A DNA stretch of 64,000 nt from Parabacteroides distasonis (GTDB taxonomy: Bacteria > Bacteroidota > Bacteroidia > Bacteroidales > Tannerellaceae). Below, piece by piece: positions 22,915 to 32,862 of this stretch. The stretch's first letter is position 1, and every line of letters begins with the position of its first letter. The stretch is from positions 90,900 to 154,899 of the forward strand of contig JAFBIU010000005.1 of assembly GCA_021531775.1 (NCBI GenBank), given 5' to 3'. A model generated the notes under the pieces. That model made no database searches. It saw nothing but the letters and a program-made list of their open reading frames with translations, and was not told the origin of the DNA. The position numbers and the translations under genes were made by a program.

Positions 22915-25800
22915 ATGCCAAATGATAGGCCGATGGTTTGCGACCTAAATCATTTGGAGAATATGATAACACGATACCATGCGCATTATTATGCGACATT
23001 GCTTTCTCAGTGTAACCGGGGAGAAGAATTGAATGCGCTCTCGCAATCTCTTCTCAGTTCCACGGTGGACATCAATCCCCATCAGATTGATGCTGCCCTG
23101 TTTGCGTTTCGTTCACCACTGTCCAAAGGAATCGTGTTGGCCGACGAGGTGGGGTTGGGCAAGACGATTGAGGCAGGATTGGTGCTGTGCCAATACTGGT
23201 CAACCGGCAAACGGAAGATCATCATCGTCTGTCCGGCATCACTCCGGAAGCAATGGGAAGCAGAATTACAGGATAAGTTTGGAATTGCCTGCGAGATACT
23301 GGACACCAAGAACTACAATGCCTATCGCCATGACGGTAAAAATCCGTTGTCGTCCCATCGGGTCATCATCTGTTCCTACAATTTTTGCGCCAAGCACAAG
23401 CATGACATGCAGATCCATGCCTTTGACCTTGCAGTCGTCGATGAAGCCCATAAGCTGCGCAACGTCTATCGCAAGTCGGCACGTACAGCAAGAGATGTGC
23501 GGGATGCCCTGTCTGGCGTGAAGAAATTATTGTTGACGGCCACTCCTTTTCAGAACTCGTTGATGGAACTCTATGGCCTCACCTCGGTAATTGACGACCA
23601 CTTCTTCGGAACCGAGAAGAGTTTCCGTAGTGAATATGGCAAGGGAGAGAATCTCCAACAATTACGGGAACGGATCAGCCGAATCTTCACACGCACCTTG
23701 CGCAAAGACGTGAAGGAATACATCAACTATACTCACCGTCTGCCATTGACACAGAAGTTCAATGCAACCGATGACGAATACCAGCTGTATCAAGCCGTCA
23801 GTGAATTTCTGCGCCGGGATGACATTTACAGTGTGCCTGCATCCCAACGGAAACTCACGACGATGATTATCCGCAAGATACTGGCTTCATCCACATACGC
23901 CCTTATCTTTACCTTGGAACACATCAAGCAACGCCTCATGCGGATGCTCACTGAACAAAAAGAGACCGAGTTGGACATCGAGACGCTGGTGGATGAAGAT
24001 GAATGGCAGACCTATCAGGAATACAAGGAAGAGTGTGAGGTCGTGTGCGAGGAGAAACTGTTTGAGGAGGATGAGATTGACCTGCCTCGACTGAAACAGG
24101 AGATTGAGACCATCGACGAGTTTATCCGAAAGGCAAAAAATATCAAGGAGGAGTCGAAAGTAAAGGCTTTGCTGAAGGCCTTGGAAGAATCCTTTACCAA
24201 ACTGCATGAGATGGGGGCAAACCGAAAGGCACTCGTCTTCACGGAGAGTACGAAGACACAAGCCTACCTGCGTGAATACTTGGAGGCCAATGGCTATCAA
24301 GGGAAGGTGGTGCTTTTTAATGGTAAAACAGCAGAACCGCAGACCAACGAGATCTATAAAAAGTGGTGTTTGGCACATCCCGACAAGGTGAGTGGTATCA
24401 AGGCTGCTGACCGACGAGCCGCTATTGTGGATTATTTTCAGCAGGAGGCCGAGATCATGATCGCTACCGAAGCGGCAGCCGAAGGACTCAATTTGCAGTT
24501 CTGTTCGTTAATTTGTAATTTCGACCTGCCCTGGAATCCGCAACGGATCGAGCAACGCATCGGTCGTTGTCATCGTTATGGACAGAAGTTCGATGTCGTA
24601 GTGGTCAACTTCATCAATACCCGCAACTATGCAGATGTCCGTGTTTTTGAATTGTTGAGCGACAAGTTCAAACTTTTCGACGACGTGTTTGGGGCCAGTG
24701 ATGAAGTGTTGGGAAAGGCCGATAACATCGACATTGAAAGCCGCATCTGGGAGATCTACCAGCAATGTCGCAATGAGGAGGAAATCAATGTGGCTTTCGA
24801 ACGCCTTCAGGCTGACATGCAGGAGGAGATTGATCAACGGATGGAAGAGGTACGCAAAGAGGTGATGGAGCATTTCGACATCGACGTGCAGGAGCATCTC
24901 CGTACACGCAAGGATGAGACCGGAGCGTTCCTCAACCGGTATCATCATCTCTTCTGGGAACTTACCAAATTTGTACTTTCTTCGCAGGCCGTCTTTCAGG
25001 ATGCCGACTATACGTTTGTGCTGAAATGTCCCGTAGCGGGTCAGCGCACAGGCAAGTATTCCTTGTTAAACAACCAGCAGGATGCCCAGCCCTATCGGCT
25101 CAATGACGGGCTTGGCCAGCATGTGGTCAACACCGCCTTGTCATTGCCCTTGGAGGTGGGGGCAACCGTCTTATTCGATGAGTCTGCCATCCGTATGAAT
25201 GCCTCTTTGCCCGATTATCTGCATGGCGAAAGCGGTTGGTTAGTGCTCACCTCCCTCCGTGTCTCGTCCTTCGAAGAGGAGCAATACAGCATCTTTACGG
25301 CTTTCACCGACGCGGGACGGATGCTTTCGCAACACGATGCTGAACGATTGATGCTGAATGGAGGTATGGAATCGGGCCGGACGGCTGTCCCAACTTCTGT
25401 TCGCGAAGAGCTGCAGAAGAATGAGGTTCAACGATCCAAGGCCATACTCCACGAAATCGAATCGCGCAATCTGGATTACTATAACCAAGAGGCTAATCGA
25501 ATCTATCAATGGGAGAAGGATTGTATCGAGGGCCTGGAAACGGAGTTGACTGTGGTGAAGCGAAGCATATTACAGGCAGAGCGCGATGTACGCAATGCCT
25601 CGTCTGTACGTGAAAAACTGGAATTCGAGCGCAAGGTGGATGAACTGAAACGTAAGAAACGTCAGTTGCGCAATGAGCTGGAAGATCAGGAAGACCAGAT
25701 AAGCGAACAGCGAAGAGAGATGATTGACGAACTGGAAAGGCGTATGATTCAGTCAATGGAAAGCTCCCATGTGTTTCTCATCCGATGGAGAGTTCAATAG
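22915..25800 (+). CDS. SNF2-type DEAD/DEAH helicase of a restriction-like module
   Basis: 961 residues from ATG 22915; an in-frame TTG at 22882 would add 11 residues. Superfamily 2 motifs are clear: Walker A ADEVGLGKTIEAG (near 72-84), DEAH in VVDEAHKLRN (about 173-182), LLTATPFQN (about 206-214), and motifs V-VI in IATEAAAEGLNL and PQRIEQRIGRCHRYGQ (about 517-565). Long charged coiled coils follow, notably near the C-terminus (KRSILQAERDVRNASSVREK to the end). Swi2/Snf2 ATPases translocate on duplex DNA. The Mod-like gene begins 19 bp downstream, so the two are surely co-transcribed. It resembles DrmD of DISARM in kind, but the rest of DISARM is absent. Confidence 0.9.
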   Translation: MPNDRPMVCDLNHLENMITRYHAHYYATLLSQCNRGEELNALSQSLLSSTVDINPHQIDAALFAFRSPLSKGIVLADEVGLGKTIEAGLVLCQYWSTGKRKIIIVCPASLRKQWEAELQDKFGIACEILDTKNYNAYRHDGKNPLSSHRVIICSYNFCAKHKHDMQIHAFDLAVVDEAHKLRNVYRKSARTARDVRDALSGVKKLLLTATPFQNSLMELYGLTSVIDDHFFGTEKSFRSEYGKGENLQQLRERISRIFTRTLRKDVKEYINYTHRLPLTQKFNATDDEYQLYQAVSEFLRRDDIYSVPASQRKLTTMIIRKILASSTYALIFTLEHIKQRLMRMLTEQKETELDIETLVDEDEWQTYQEYKEECEVVCEEKLFEEDEIDLPRLKQEIETIDEFIRKAKNIKEESKVKALLKALEESFTKLHEMGANRKALVFTESTKTQAYLREYLEANGYQGKVVLFNGKTAEPQTNEIYKKWCLAHPDKVSGIKAADRRAAIVDYFQQEAEIMIATEAAAEGLNLQFCSLICNFDLPWNPQRIEQRIGRCHRYGQKFDVVVVNFINTRNYADVRVFELLSDKFKLFDDVFGASDEVLGKADNIDIESRIWEIYQQCRNEEEINVAFERLQADMQEEIDQRMEEVRKEVMEHFDIDVQEHLRTRKDETGAFLNRYHHLFWELTKFVLSSQAVFQDADYTFVLKCPVAGQRTGKYSLLNNQQDAQPYRLNDGLGQHVVNTALSLPLEVGATVLFDESAIRMNASLPDYLHGESGWLVLTSLRVSSFEEEQYSIFTAFTDAGRMLSQHDAERLMLNGGMESGRTAVPTSVREELQKNEVQRSKAILHEIESRNLDYYNQEANRIYQWEKDCIEGLETELTVVKRSILQAERDVRNASSVREKLEFERKVDELKRKKRQLRNELEDQEDQISEQRREMIDELERRMIQSMESSHVFLIRWRVQ

Positions 25801-25819
25801 ATCCAAAATACAACGATAT

Positions 25820-28800
25820 ATGGCAATTAATTACTATGATAGTTTCATCAAGAAACTACAGGAGATATTCATGATGGACCATGCCGAACTGGACTTTGGC
25901 ATCTACCGCATCATGAACCAAAAACGGTCGGAAATCGAACATTTTCTTCGGTTCGAGCTGCTGCCGCAGGTAAAAACAGTATTGGCCGATGCGAAAGATA
26001 CGTCCGAGAGTGAAGTGTTTTCTCACTTGGTGACCTTCTTTGGCCGATACTATGATAATGGTGATTTCATCAGTAAACGTCGATACAAGGACAATACCTA
26101 TGCCATTCCCTACAATGGGGAGGAGGTGAAACTGCATTGGGCCAATGCAGATCAATATTACATCAAATCGTCGGAGTATTTCCGTGACTACACGTTTGTG
26201 TTACCCACATCTCGCAGAAAGGTTCATTTTGTTTTGAAGGATGTTTCTACCGAGCAGAACAACAATAAGGCAGCCAACAATATGGAACGTCGCTTTGCCC
26301 TTTACAGGCCGGAGACAGCGGGAGAACCATTCTACGAAGTGAAGGAGGAGGAGTTGAGTATTTTCTTCACCTACGAACTGATGCCAAAGGGTACTAAGCA
26401 GAATGACTTGATGGCAGAGGCTTTCTCGCAGATCAAGGATATTGTTCCGGAGACATTCGCTGAATTGCTGACCGTGAAATCGCCTACGGAAAAGAATCTG
26501 ACCCGTACCCTGTTGGAGAAGCACTTGACGGATTATACAGCGAAGAACAGTTTCGACTATTTCATTCATAAGGATTTGGGAGGATTTCTCCGTCGTGAAC
26601 TGGACTTCTATATCAAGAACGAGGTGATGCTGCTCGACGACCTGGATGTGCAGCACATCGAGAGTCAGCTAAACATCATCAAAGCCATCAAACAGGTGGG
26701 CGAGAAGATTATCCGTATGCTTGCCCAGTTGGAGGATTTTCAGAAAAAGTTGTGGCTGAAAAAGAAGTTTGTGGTGCAATCCGACTATTGTATCACCATC
26801 GACCGTGTGCCTCGCAAGCTCTACCCCGAAATCCTGGCCAACGACCGCCAGCGGGAGGAATGGGTACGTCTGTTTGCCATTGACGAGATAAAAGGTGACT
26901 TGACTACCGAAGCCTATTCCGTTCCGCTCACCCTGGAGTTCCTGGAACAAAATCCTTTCCTTGTACTTGATACTGCTTTCTTCTCGAAGCAGTTTAAGCA
27001 CAAGTTGGTGGCTCATTTGGGGGATAAGGGAATAGATAAACAATGTAATGGGTTGTTGATTAATAGCGAGAATTTCCAAGGATCAAGATTTTTGCTTGAA
27101 AAGTTATCTAATTCAAAGAAATGTATTTATCTTGACCCGCCATATAATACTTCTGATATAGGTTTTCTCTACAAAAACAACTATAAACATTCATCATGGG
27201 CATCTATGATTTTTGACAGAATACATAATTGTTACCATTTGTTGGCAAATGAAGGTGTTATGATGCTTACTATAGATGATGAAGAATTATATGAATTGAA
27301 AGGGGTTATAGATACAGTCTTTGGTAAAGAGAATTACATTGGAACAGTAGTGATTGAATCCAATCCCAGAGGACGAAGTGTGAATAGTTTCTATGCAACA
27401 TGTCACGAATACTGCATCGCTTATGCCAAGAATCCATTAGTAGTTAATATAGTAGACAATGAACTTACAGAAGAGCAACAAAAGTTGTTTTCTGCTGGTA
27501 GGGAGGAGGAAGAATCATTCAGATATCTGCCATTTAGAAGAAGTGGTGGATGGTCCACACCTGCAGATAGACCGAATTCTGAATTCCCTCTATATTTTGG
27601 AGAGGATGGAAAACTGTTTGCTGTTGGGGGTGAAAGACTAACAGACGCGTCTAATGATTACATTCCAAAGAATATACTTGTTTGGAATAATGATGAACAA
27701 TGTGTAGTAGAAGTATCACATGAAGATTTTGATTCATCATATCCCCATGCAAAAAAAATTATGCCTATCGATACATCTGGGATGAGAAGAGTATGGAGAT
27801 GGTCAGACAGAGAAAAAATATTAAGAGCTGGTGCTAACGGAGATTTTTTGTTAAAAAATGATTCTCATGGCAGCTTTGTTCAACTAAAAGATCGAATCAA
27901 AGGTGGTCGAAAACCAAAAACTGTTTGGATTGACTCAAAATATGATTCTTCTTCACACGGAACAAATCTTTTGAAGAATGTAATGGGAGAAAGAAATGTG
28001 TTTGGTTTCCCGAAATCAGTCTTTTCCACACAAGATTCGCTCCATACCATAGTTGGAGATGAAGAAGCCGGTGATGTACTCGACTTATTTGGAGGTTCTG
28101 GAACAACCGCTCATGCTGTTATTAATCTAAATGAAGATGGTAATAGCCGTAAGTATACTTTATGTGAAATGGGTGAGTACTTTGACAAAGTTACTCGTAC
28201 TCGCATCGAAAAAGTCATCTACTCCTCCGATTGGAAGGACGGTAAGCCCGTTTCTCGCCAAGGCATATCCCAATGCTTCAAGTATATGCGCTTGGAGCAA
28301 TACGAAGATACGCTGAATAATCTGAAAATCAAACAGCCGCAGAATATGATGCAGTTTGACGATGACAGCAGATTCAAGGAGAGCTATATGCTGGAATATA
28401 TGCTCGATGTGGAAACACGCGATTCATTGCTCAACCTTCAGCAATTTGAAAATCCATTTGCCATGACCTTGAAGACCACCAAAGACAACGAACTGGTGGA
28501 GACCGAGGTGGATATGGTGGAGACCTTCAACTATCTGATAGGACTGAACGTAGAGACGGAGGACTGGTATAGGGACGAGCATATCTGCGTGGTACAGGGA
28601 CATACACACCGAGACAAGTTGCATACCCTCGTCATTTGGCGTAACTGCCAGGTAATAGACAACGAGCAGCTGAACCAGTTCTTTGAGCGCATGGATTTCC
28701 GTACGCGCGATTCGGAGTTTGATCTCATCTATGTAAACGGCGACAACACGCTTCCTAATCTCAAACGTGACGAGGAGAACTGGAAGGTGGTGCTGATCGA

Positions 28801-28837
28801 AGAGGAGTTTACTAAACGTATGTTTGAAACAGAATAA
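25820..28837 (+). CDS. Beta-class DNA methyltransferase, type III Mod-like
   Basis: 1005 residues from ATG 25820; an upstream in-frame ATG at 25769 lies inside the helicase gene and is less likely. A conserved N-terminal region of about 400 residues (ELDFGIYRIMNQKRSEIEHF, then YYDNGDFISKRRY and LHWANADQYYIK) precedes the catalytic core. Motif IV DPPYNT (about 440) comes before the AdoMet motif FGGSGTT (about 755), the beta order used by type III Mod adenine methyltransferases. The region between, about 27040-28180, is markedly more AT-rich than both ends, suggesting an exchanged catalytic and target-recognition block. Likely product: N6-methyladenine at a short asymmetric site (inference). 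Confidence 0.9.
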   Translation: MAINYYDSFIKKLQEIFMMDHAELDFGIYRIMNQKRSEIEHFLRFELLPQVKTVLADAKDTSESEVFSHLVTFFGRYYDNGDFISKRRYKDNTYAIPYNGEEVKLHWANADQYYIKSSEYFRDYTFVLPTSRRKVHFVLKDVSTEQNNNKAANNMERRFALYRPETAGEPFYEVKEEELSIFFTYELMPKGTKQNDLMAEAFSQIKDIVPETFAELLTVKSPTEKNLTRTLLEKHLTDYTAKNSFDYFIHKDLGGFLRRELDFYIKNEVMLLDDLDVQHIESQLNIIKAIKQVGEKIIRMLAQLEDFQKKLWLKKKFVVQSDYCITIDRVPRKLYPEILANDRQREEWVRLFAIDEIKGDLTTEAYSVPLTLEFLEQNPFLVLDTAFFSKQFKHKLVAHLGDKGIDKQCNGLLINSENFQGSRFLLEKLSNSKKCIYLDPPYNTSDIGFLYKNNYKHSSWASMIFDRIHNCYHLLANEGVMMLTIDDEELYELKGVIDTVFGKENYIGTVVIESNPRGRSVNSFYATCHEYCIAYAKNPLVVNIVDNELTEEQQKLFSAGREEEESFRYLPFRRSGGWSTPADRPNSEFPLYFGEDGKLFAVGGERLTDASNDYIPKNILVWNNDEQCVVEVSHEDFDSSYPHAKKIMPIDTSGMRRVWRWSDREKILRAGANGDFLLKNDSHGSFVQLKDRIKGGRKPKTVWIDSKYDSSSHGTNLLKNVMGERNVFGFPKSVFSTQDSLHTIVGDEEAGDVLDLFGGSGTTAHAVINLNEDGNSRKYTLCEMGEYFDKVTRTRIEKVIYSSDWKDGKPVSRQGISQCFKYMRLEQYEDTLNNLKIKQPQNMMQFDDDSRFKESYMLEYMLDVETRDSLLNLQQFENPFAMTLKTTKDNELVETEVDMVETFNYLIGLNVETEDWYRDEHICVVQGHTHRDKLHTLVIWRNCQVIDNEQLNQFFERMDFRTRDSEFDLIYVNGDNTLPNLKRDEENWKVVLIEEEFTKRMFETE

Positions 28838-28839
28838 CC

Positions 28840-31800
28840 ATGGCAAAGAAAAGTGCAAAACAGCCGGCCAAACTACAAGAGGCGTTGGTGTTGTTCAAAT
28901 ATATCCTCCATCTCTTTGGCTGCCAGGACTTGGTGGCCATGAGCGAAGACCTCAAAGACCCTGCCTTGGAGGGTGTAGATGATGAGGGCACTTCACGCAT
29001 CTACTATGCGCTGAAAAATCATCTCTATACGAATGAGGAGATCAGTGAGCAGCAACTGTTGGAGTATGATAGGCATATCGTGCAATATACCCAGGAGATC
29101 AATGAGCGTAGGACGGAAAAGATCGTATGGAAATACTATCAGTATCTGGCCCTGCTGTTCACGGAAATCTATCTCGACCGCTATTTCTCCGACAAGATGC
29201 GACTGCTGGATGACATCAACAGTTTTCTGTTGGATAACTTCAACTTCCGACCGGAGACATGGCACGAGATGCCGGAGTTTACAGACGATGATTTGAACAA
29301 GTTGGCGTTCTGGTGTGCCACTGGTTCGGGGAAAACCTTGATGCTGCATGTCAACATCAAGCAGTATCTCTATTATGCCGAACAGCATCATGCCAAGAAG
29401 CTCAACCGCATACTCATCCTGACACCAAATGAAGGGCTGAGCCATCAACATCTCAACGAACTGCATGCGTCGGGTTTCTATGCGGAGCTCTTTCATAAAC
29501 AGGGTCAAGGTGGTTTCTTACGAGGCAAACAGGCTGTAGAGATAATTGACATCAACAAGCTGGCGGAAACCGATGGTGAAAAGACCGTAGCCATAGACAG
29601 TTTCGAGGGTAACAACTTGGTATTGGTGGATGAAGGACACCGGGGGAGTGGTGGAGATGTGTGGAAGAGCTATCGCAACAAGCTGACTGCCGAGGGCTTT
29701 TCGTTTGAATATTCCGCTACCTTCGGACAGGCCATAGCCGCTCTTTCGGGCAAGGAGCGATTGGCTCTATTGCAGGAATACGGGAAGGCTACACTCTTCG
29801 ACTATTCCTACCGCTATTTCTACAACGACGGATATGGCAAGGACTATCGAATCATGAATATGACATCATGGGACGATGAAGAGAAGCTGAACATGTATCT
29901 AACGGCCTATCTACTGTGCCTCTACGAGCAGACACTCAGCTACGAGGCAAGCCCCTTGGTGAAGAACCGTTTTCTGATTGCCCGTCCGTTGGGTATCTTC
30001 GTCGGTGGCTCGGTGAATGCTGTACGCGCCGTGAGAGGCAAGCAGGTGAGCGATGTGGTGCAGATACTCTTGTTTATCCAAGAATTTGTGGATAATCCTG
30101 AGCTGTTCATCGGATACATCAAACGTCTGTTTAATCCCGATGACGGCATCAAGAACAAGAACGGCTATTCGTTGTTCGCCAACAGTTTCATGATGGCAAA
30201 ATCGGGATTGAGGCTTGGAGAAGAAGACAAGTTTGCGTGCGATACCTATCATAAGGTAATGAAGACCCTGTTCCACAGTGACCTGCCAGGCGCGAAACTT
30301 CATCTGGAAAAACAGAAGGGTGGTGACGAGGAGATCGGACTACGCATGGGTAATGCAGACTATTTTGGTGTGATCAACGTGGGTGATAGCGGCAAATTAC
30401 TGTCTCTGTGTGATGACAATGGAATACGATGTGAACCCCCAGAATTTGGCAGGCCTTCCTTGTTTGCCACGATCAACGAGGAGGATTCTCCTGTCAACAT
30501 CCTGATTGGCTCCAAGAAGTTCAACGAGGGATGGAGCAGTTGGCGTGTGTCTGTAATGGGACTGATGAACGTGGGTAGGAGTGAAGGGTCGGAGATTATC
30601 CAGCTATTCGGAAGAGGCGTGCGGCTGAAGGGATTCCAGTACTCGCTGAAGCGCAGCAGCCGGTTGGACAGCAGTTATAATCCGGGCTTCCCTCCCAAAG
30701 GATTGCGTGACATCGAGACGCTGAACATCTTCGGTGTGAGGGCGGACTATATGGATACTTTCCGAAAATACTTGGAGGATGAGGGGTTGCCGGCTAACGA
30801 AGAGAATTACATTCCCATCTCGATCCCGACCGTGAATCTACTGGGCGACGCCAAACTCAAGGTAATTCGGCTGAAACAGGGATATGACTTCAAGAAAGCT
30901 GTGGTGGTGAATCCATTAGATCGGATGAAGACTACGCGCATCAAACTCGACTGGACACCCAAGGTGGAAGCTATGTATAGCAGTGGGACGAAGATTCGCA
31001 CGGAGGTGTCTGAGCATAGAGACAAACTGACAGCTAACCATTTGTCATGGCTCGATTGGAACAGGATCTTCTTTGCTCTTCAGCAGATGAAGAACGAGAG
31101 AAGCTGGTACAACATGGAGCTGACGTTGGACATGCTGCGTACACTGATGAGTAATCCCTCTTGGTATGAATTGATCATTCAGCAGGCAGATCTGGAATTC
31201 CATGATTTCGGCCGCGATGTGGAGCGGTGGGAGCATATTACGATAGCTCTTCTGAGGGCTTATATGGACCGAGCCTACAAGAGTTGCAAAGGAACATGGG
31301 AGGCTCAGTTCATGGAACCGGTGTATGTGAAACCCGGTGATCCGAATTTCTTCGAGGAATACCGGGTGGAGGTGAGACAGGATCAGCAGGAGTGGATCGA
31401 GAAACTGAAAGAGTTGCGCGAGCAGATTTTGACTGGCCACATGGTGCGTGACTTCCAGATCAATGGCAATTGGATGCAGGCTCTCCATTTCGATCGCCAT
31501 CTGTATTCTCCGTTGCTCTGTCTCAGGGATCGGGATGACCGAGGCAACCGGATATTGGTTGATGTGCATACGAATGAACCGCTCATCAAGGTATCGCCAA
31601 TGCCGTTAAATAAGGGCGAGCAGACTTTCGTAAGGCAGATACGAACCTATTACAACGAACACAAGGATGATATGTTTGTCGGCAAGGAAGTCTATCTTTT
31701 GCGCAATGAGAGCCGTAAGGGAATAGGTTTCTTTGAGGCTAATGGTTTCTATCCCGATTTCATCCTGTGGGTGAACGATGGAAAAAAGCAACGAGTCACC

Positions 31801-32055
31801 TTCATCGATCCCAAGGGTATCCGGAATCTCCATGGATTTGAAGATCCGAAGATTCAGCTCTACCGATTGTTGAAGACGGAGATTGAGCCCAAGTTGGGTG
31901 ATCCCGACATCGTCTTGGATAGCTTTATCCTGTCTGTCACTCCCTACGAAGAGGTTTCATTTTGGGGAGCTGAGTATGACTTCAAGCAGCATCATGTCCT
32001 CTTCCAAATGGATCAGCATTATATCCACGACCTGTTTTCTCAGATCAAGGGATGA
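28840..32055 (+). CDS. Res-like DEAD/DEAH helicase with C-terminal PD-(D/E)xK nuclease
   Basis: A 1071-residue protein whose ATG lies 2 bp after the methyltransferase stop. Helicase motifs: Walker A WCATGSGKTLML (near 162-173), DEGH in LVDEGHRGSGG (about 265-275), SATF (about 289-292), and motif VI IIQLFGRGVRLKG (about 586-598). Near the C-terminus FYPDFILWV (about 969-977) and VTFIDPKG (about 986-993) supply the PD...DxK nuclease signature of type III Res subunits. It should translocate and cut DNA when recognition by the Mod-like partner allows. The recurrent hairpin terminator follows 8 bp after the stop. Confidence 0.9.
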   Translation: MAKKSAKQPAKLQEALVLFKYILHLFGCQDLVAMSEDLKDPALEGVDDEGTSRIYYALKNHLYTNEEISEQQLLEYDRHIVQYTQEINERRTEKIVWKYYQYLALLFTEIYLDRYFSDKMRLLDDINSFLLDNFNFRPETWHEMPEFTDDDLNKLAFWCATGSGKTLMLHVNIKQYLYYAEQHHAKKLNRILILTPNEGLSHQHLNELHASGFYAELFHKQGQGGFLRGKQAVEIIDINKLAETDGEKTVAIDSFEGNNLVLVDEGHRGSGGDVWKSYRNKLTAEGFSFEYSATFGQAIAALSGKERLALLQEYGKATLFDYSYRYFYNDGYGKDYRIMNMTSWDDEEKLNMYLTAYLLCLYEQTLSYEASPLVKNRFLIARPLGIFVGGSVNAVRAVRGKQVSDVVQILLFIQEFVDNPELFIGYIKRLFNPDDGIKNKNGYSLFANSFMMAKSGLRLGEEDKFACDTYHKVMKTLFHSDLPGAKLHLEKQKGGDEEIGLRMGNADYFGVINVGDSGKLLSLCDDNGIRCEPPEFGRPSLFATINEEDSPVNILIGSKKFNEGWSSWRVSVMGLMNVGRSEGSEIIQLFGRGVRLKGFQYSLKRSSRLDSSYNPGFPPKGLRDIETLNIFGVRADYMDTFRKYLEDEGLPANEENYIPISIPTVNLLGDAKLKVIRLKQGYDFKKAVVVNPLDRMKTTRIKLDWTPKVEAMYSSGTKIRTEVSEHRDKLTANHLSWLDWNRIFFALQQMKNERSWYNMELTLDMLRTLMSNPSWYELIIQQADLEFHDFGRDVERWEHITIALLRAYMDRAYKSCKGTWEAQFMEPVYVKPGDPNFFEEYRVEVRQDQQEWIEKLKELREQILTGHMVRDFQINGNWMQALHFDRHLYSPLLCLRDRDDRGNRILVDVHTNEPLIKVSPMPLNKGEQTFVRQIRTYYNEHKDDMFVGKEVYLLRNESRKGIGFFEANGFYPDFILWVNDGKKQRVTFIDPKGIRNLHGFEDPKIQLYRLLKTEIEPKLGDPDIVLDSFILSVTPYEEVSFWGAEYDFKQHHVLFQMDQHYIHDLFSQIKG

Positions 32056-32063
32056 GTCAACTA

Positions 32064-32103
32064 ATCCCCGATATCTCCATACGGCAGGTGTCGGGGATTT
32101 TTT
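32064..32103 (+). terminator. Recurrent hairpin, copy 2 (terminator of the Res gene)
   Basis: AATCCCCGATA pairs with TGTCGGGGATT through a loop side ATCTCCATACGGCAGG identical to copy 1. About seven T follow. Confidence 0.85.
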
Positions 32104-32424
32104 CAGGTCTCCCTCGTTATTACTTTCTCTGATGTGTTCGATACGCATTGAGCAATTGGAACATGGCTTACTGGAGGATGGAGCGCGGGCAACCTACATT
32201 GAGACGCATGAAACCACGACCTGCAGAATGTGTGTTGGCAATCGAGCCACACCAGGAACGATGCCTCTGGTCGGATGGCTTGGATGGCAGGTATGTTCTC
32301 CTTGAGAAATTTGATGCGAAATTAGCAGACGCACGTCACTTTTCGACCTCCCCATGCGTTATATAGATGAGCAAGCTCAAAAGAGAATAGTAAAATCGAG
32401 TATAACACATAAAACGTAGAAATT
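32104..32424. other. Gene-free stretch before the sigma-factor unit
   Basis: No confident gene or consensus promoter is seen. Two overlapping short open frames, 58 codons from 32132 and 73 codons from 32148, share the DNA but neither has a recognisable family; they could be the remains of a decayed gene. The leader before the ATG at 32425 is AT-rich. Confidence 0.4.
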
Positions 32425-32862
32425 ATGAAATTAGCAACTATGATTGTTGTTTTAGGCATATTTGTCGTATTGCCGGTCATTATCGTTGCACTGGTCACAC
32501 GTGCGAAAACTCATGCGATCAACAAGCGGGCAGAAATTGCACTGGCCGCTATCGAGAAGAATTCCGATGTGGATTTGGAAGAGTTTTTCAGGAAACTGAA
32601 CCCGCCGCGCCGAAGTATCAAGGAGCGGTTACTGGACCGGCTGCTTTGCGGTTGTATATTCACGTTCTTGGGGATTGGTATCTACATCGCCATTTACATA
32701 TTTCAAATGAATACCGATCATTTCGATAAAAATATGTTTATCGGTCTTTCTTTTATCGCTGTGCCCTCGTTAGGGATAGGACTTGCTTTTCTCATCAACT
32801 ATTTTGTGGGGCAACGTGTACTGAAACAAGAGATCGAGGCAGAAACCAAGAATCAGGTATGA
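32425..32862 (+). CDS. DUF6249-like membrane protein
   Basis: A 145-residue protein with an N-terminal membrane segment (ATMIVVLGIFVVLPVIIVAL, residues about 4-23). A soluble charged stretch with LAAIEKNSDVDLEEFFRKLN follows, and then two more hydrophobic segments (about 78-96 and 108-130). This layout and its place directly before an ECF sigma gene match proteins annotated as DUF6249. It overlaps the sigma gene by ATGA, implying coupled translation. Role unknown; a membrane partner in the signalling unit is plausible. Confidence 0.65.
   Translation: MKLATMIVVLGIFVVLPVIIVALVTRAKTHAINKRAEIALAAIEKNSDVDLEEFFRKLNPPRRSIKERLLDRLLCGCIFTFLGIGIYIAIYIFQMNTDHFDKNMFIGLSFIAVPSLGIGLAFLINYFVGQRVLKQEIEAETKNQV

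Noticed and set aside
22915..32055. Complete DISARM system
   Set aside because: Only a SNF2 helicase and a methyltransferase match in kind. No DUF1998 helicase, DrmB or PLD nuclease is present.
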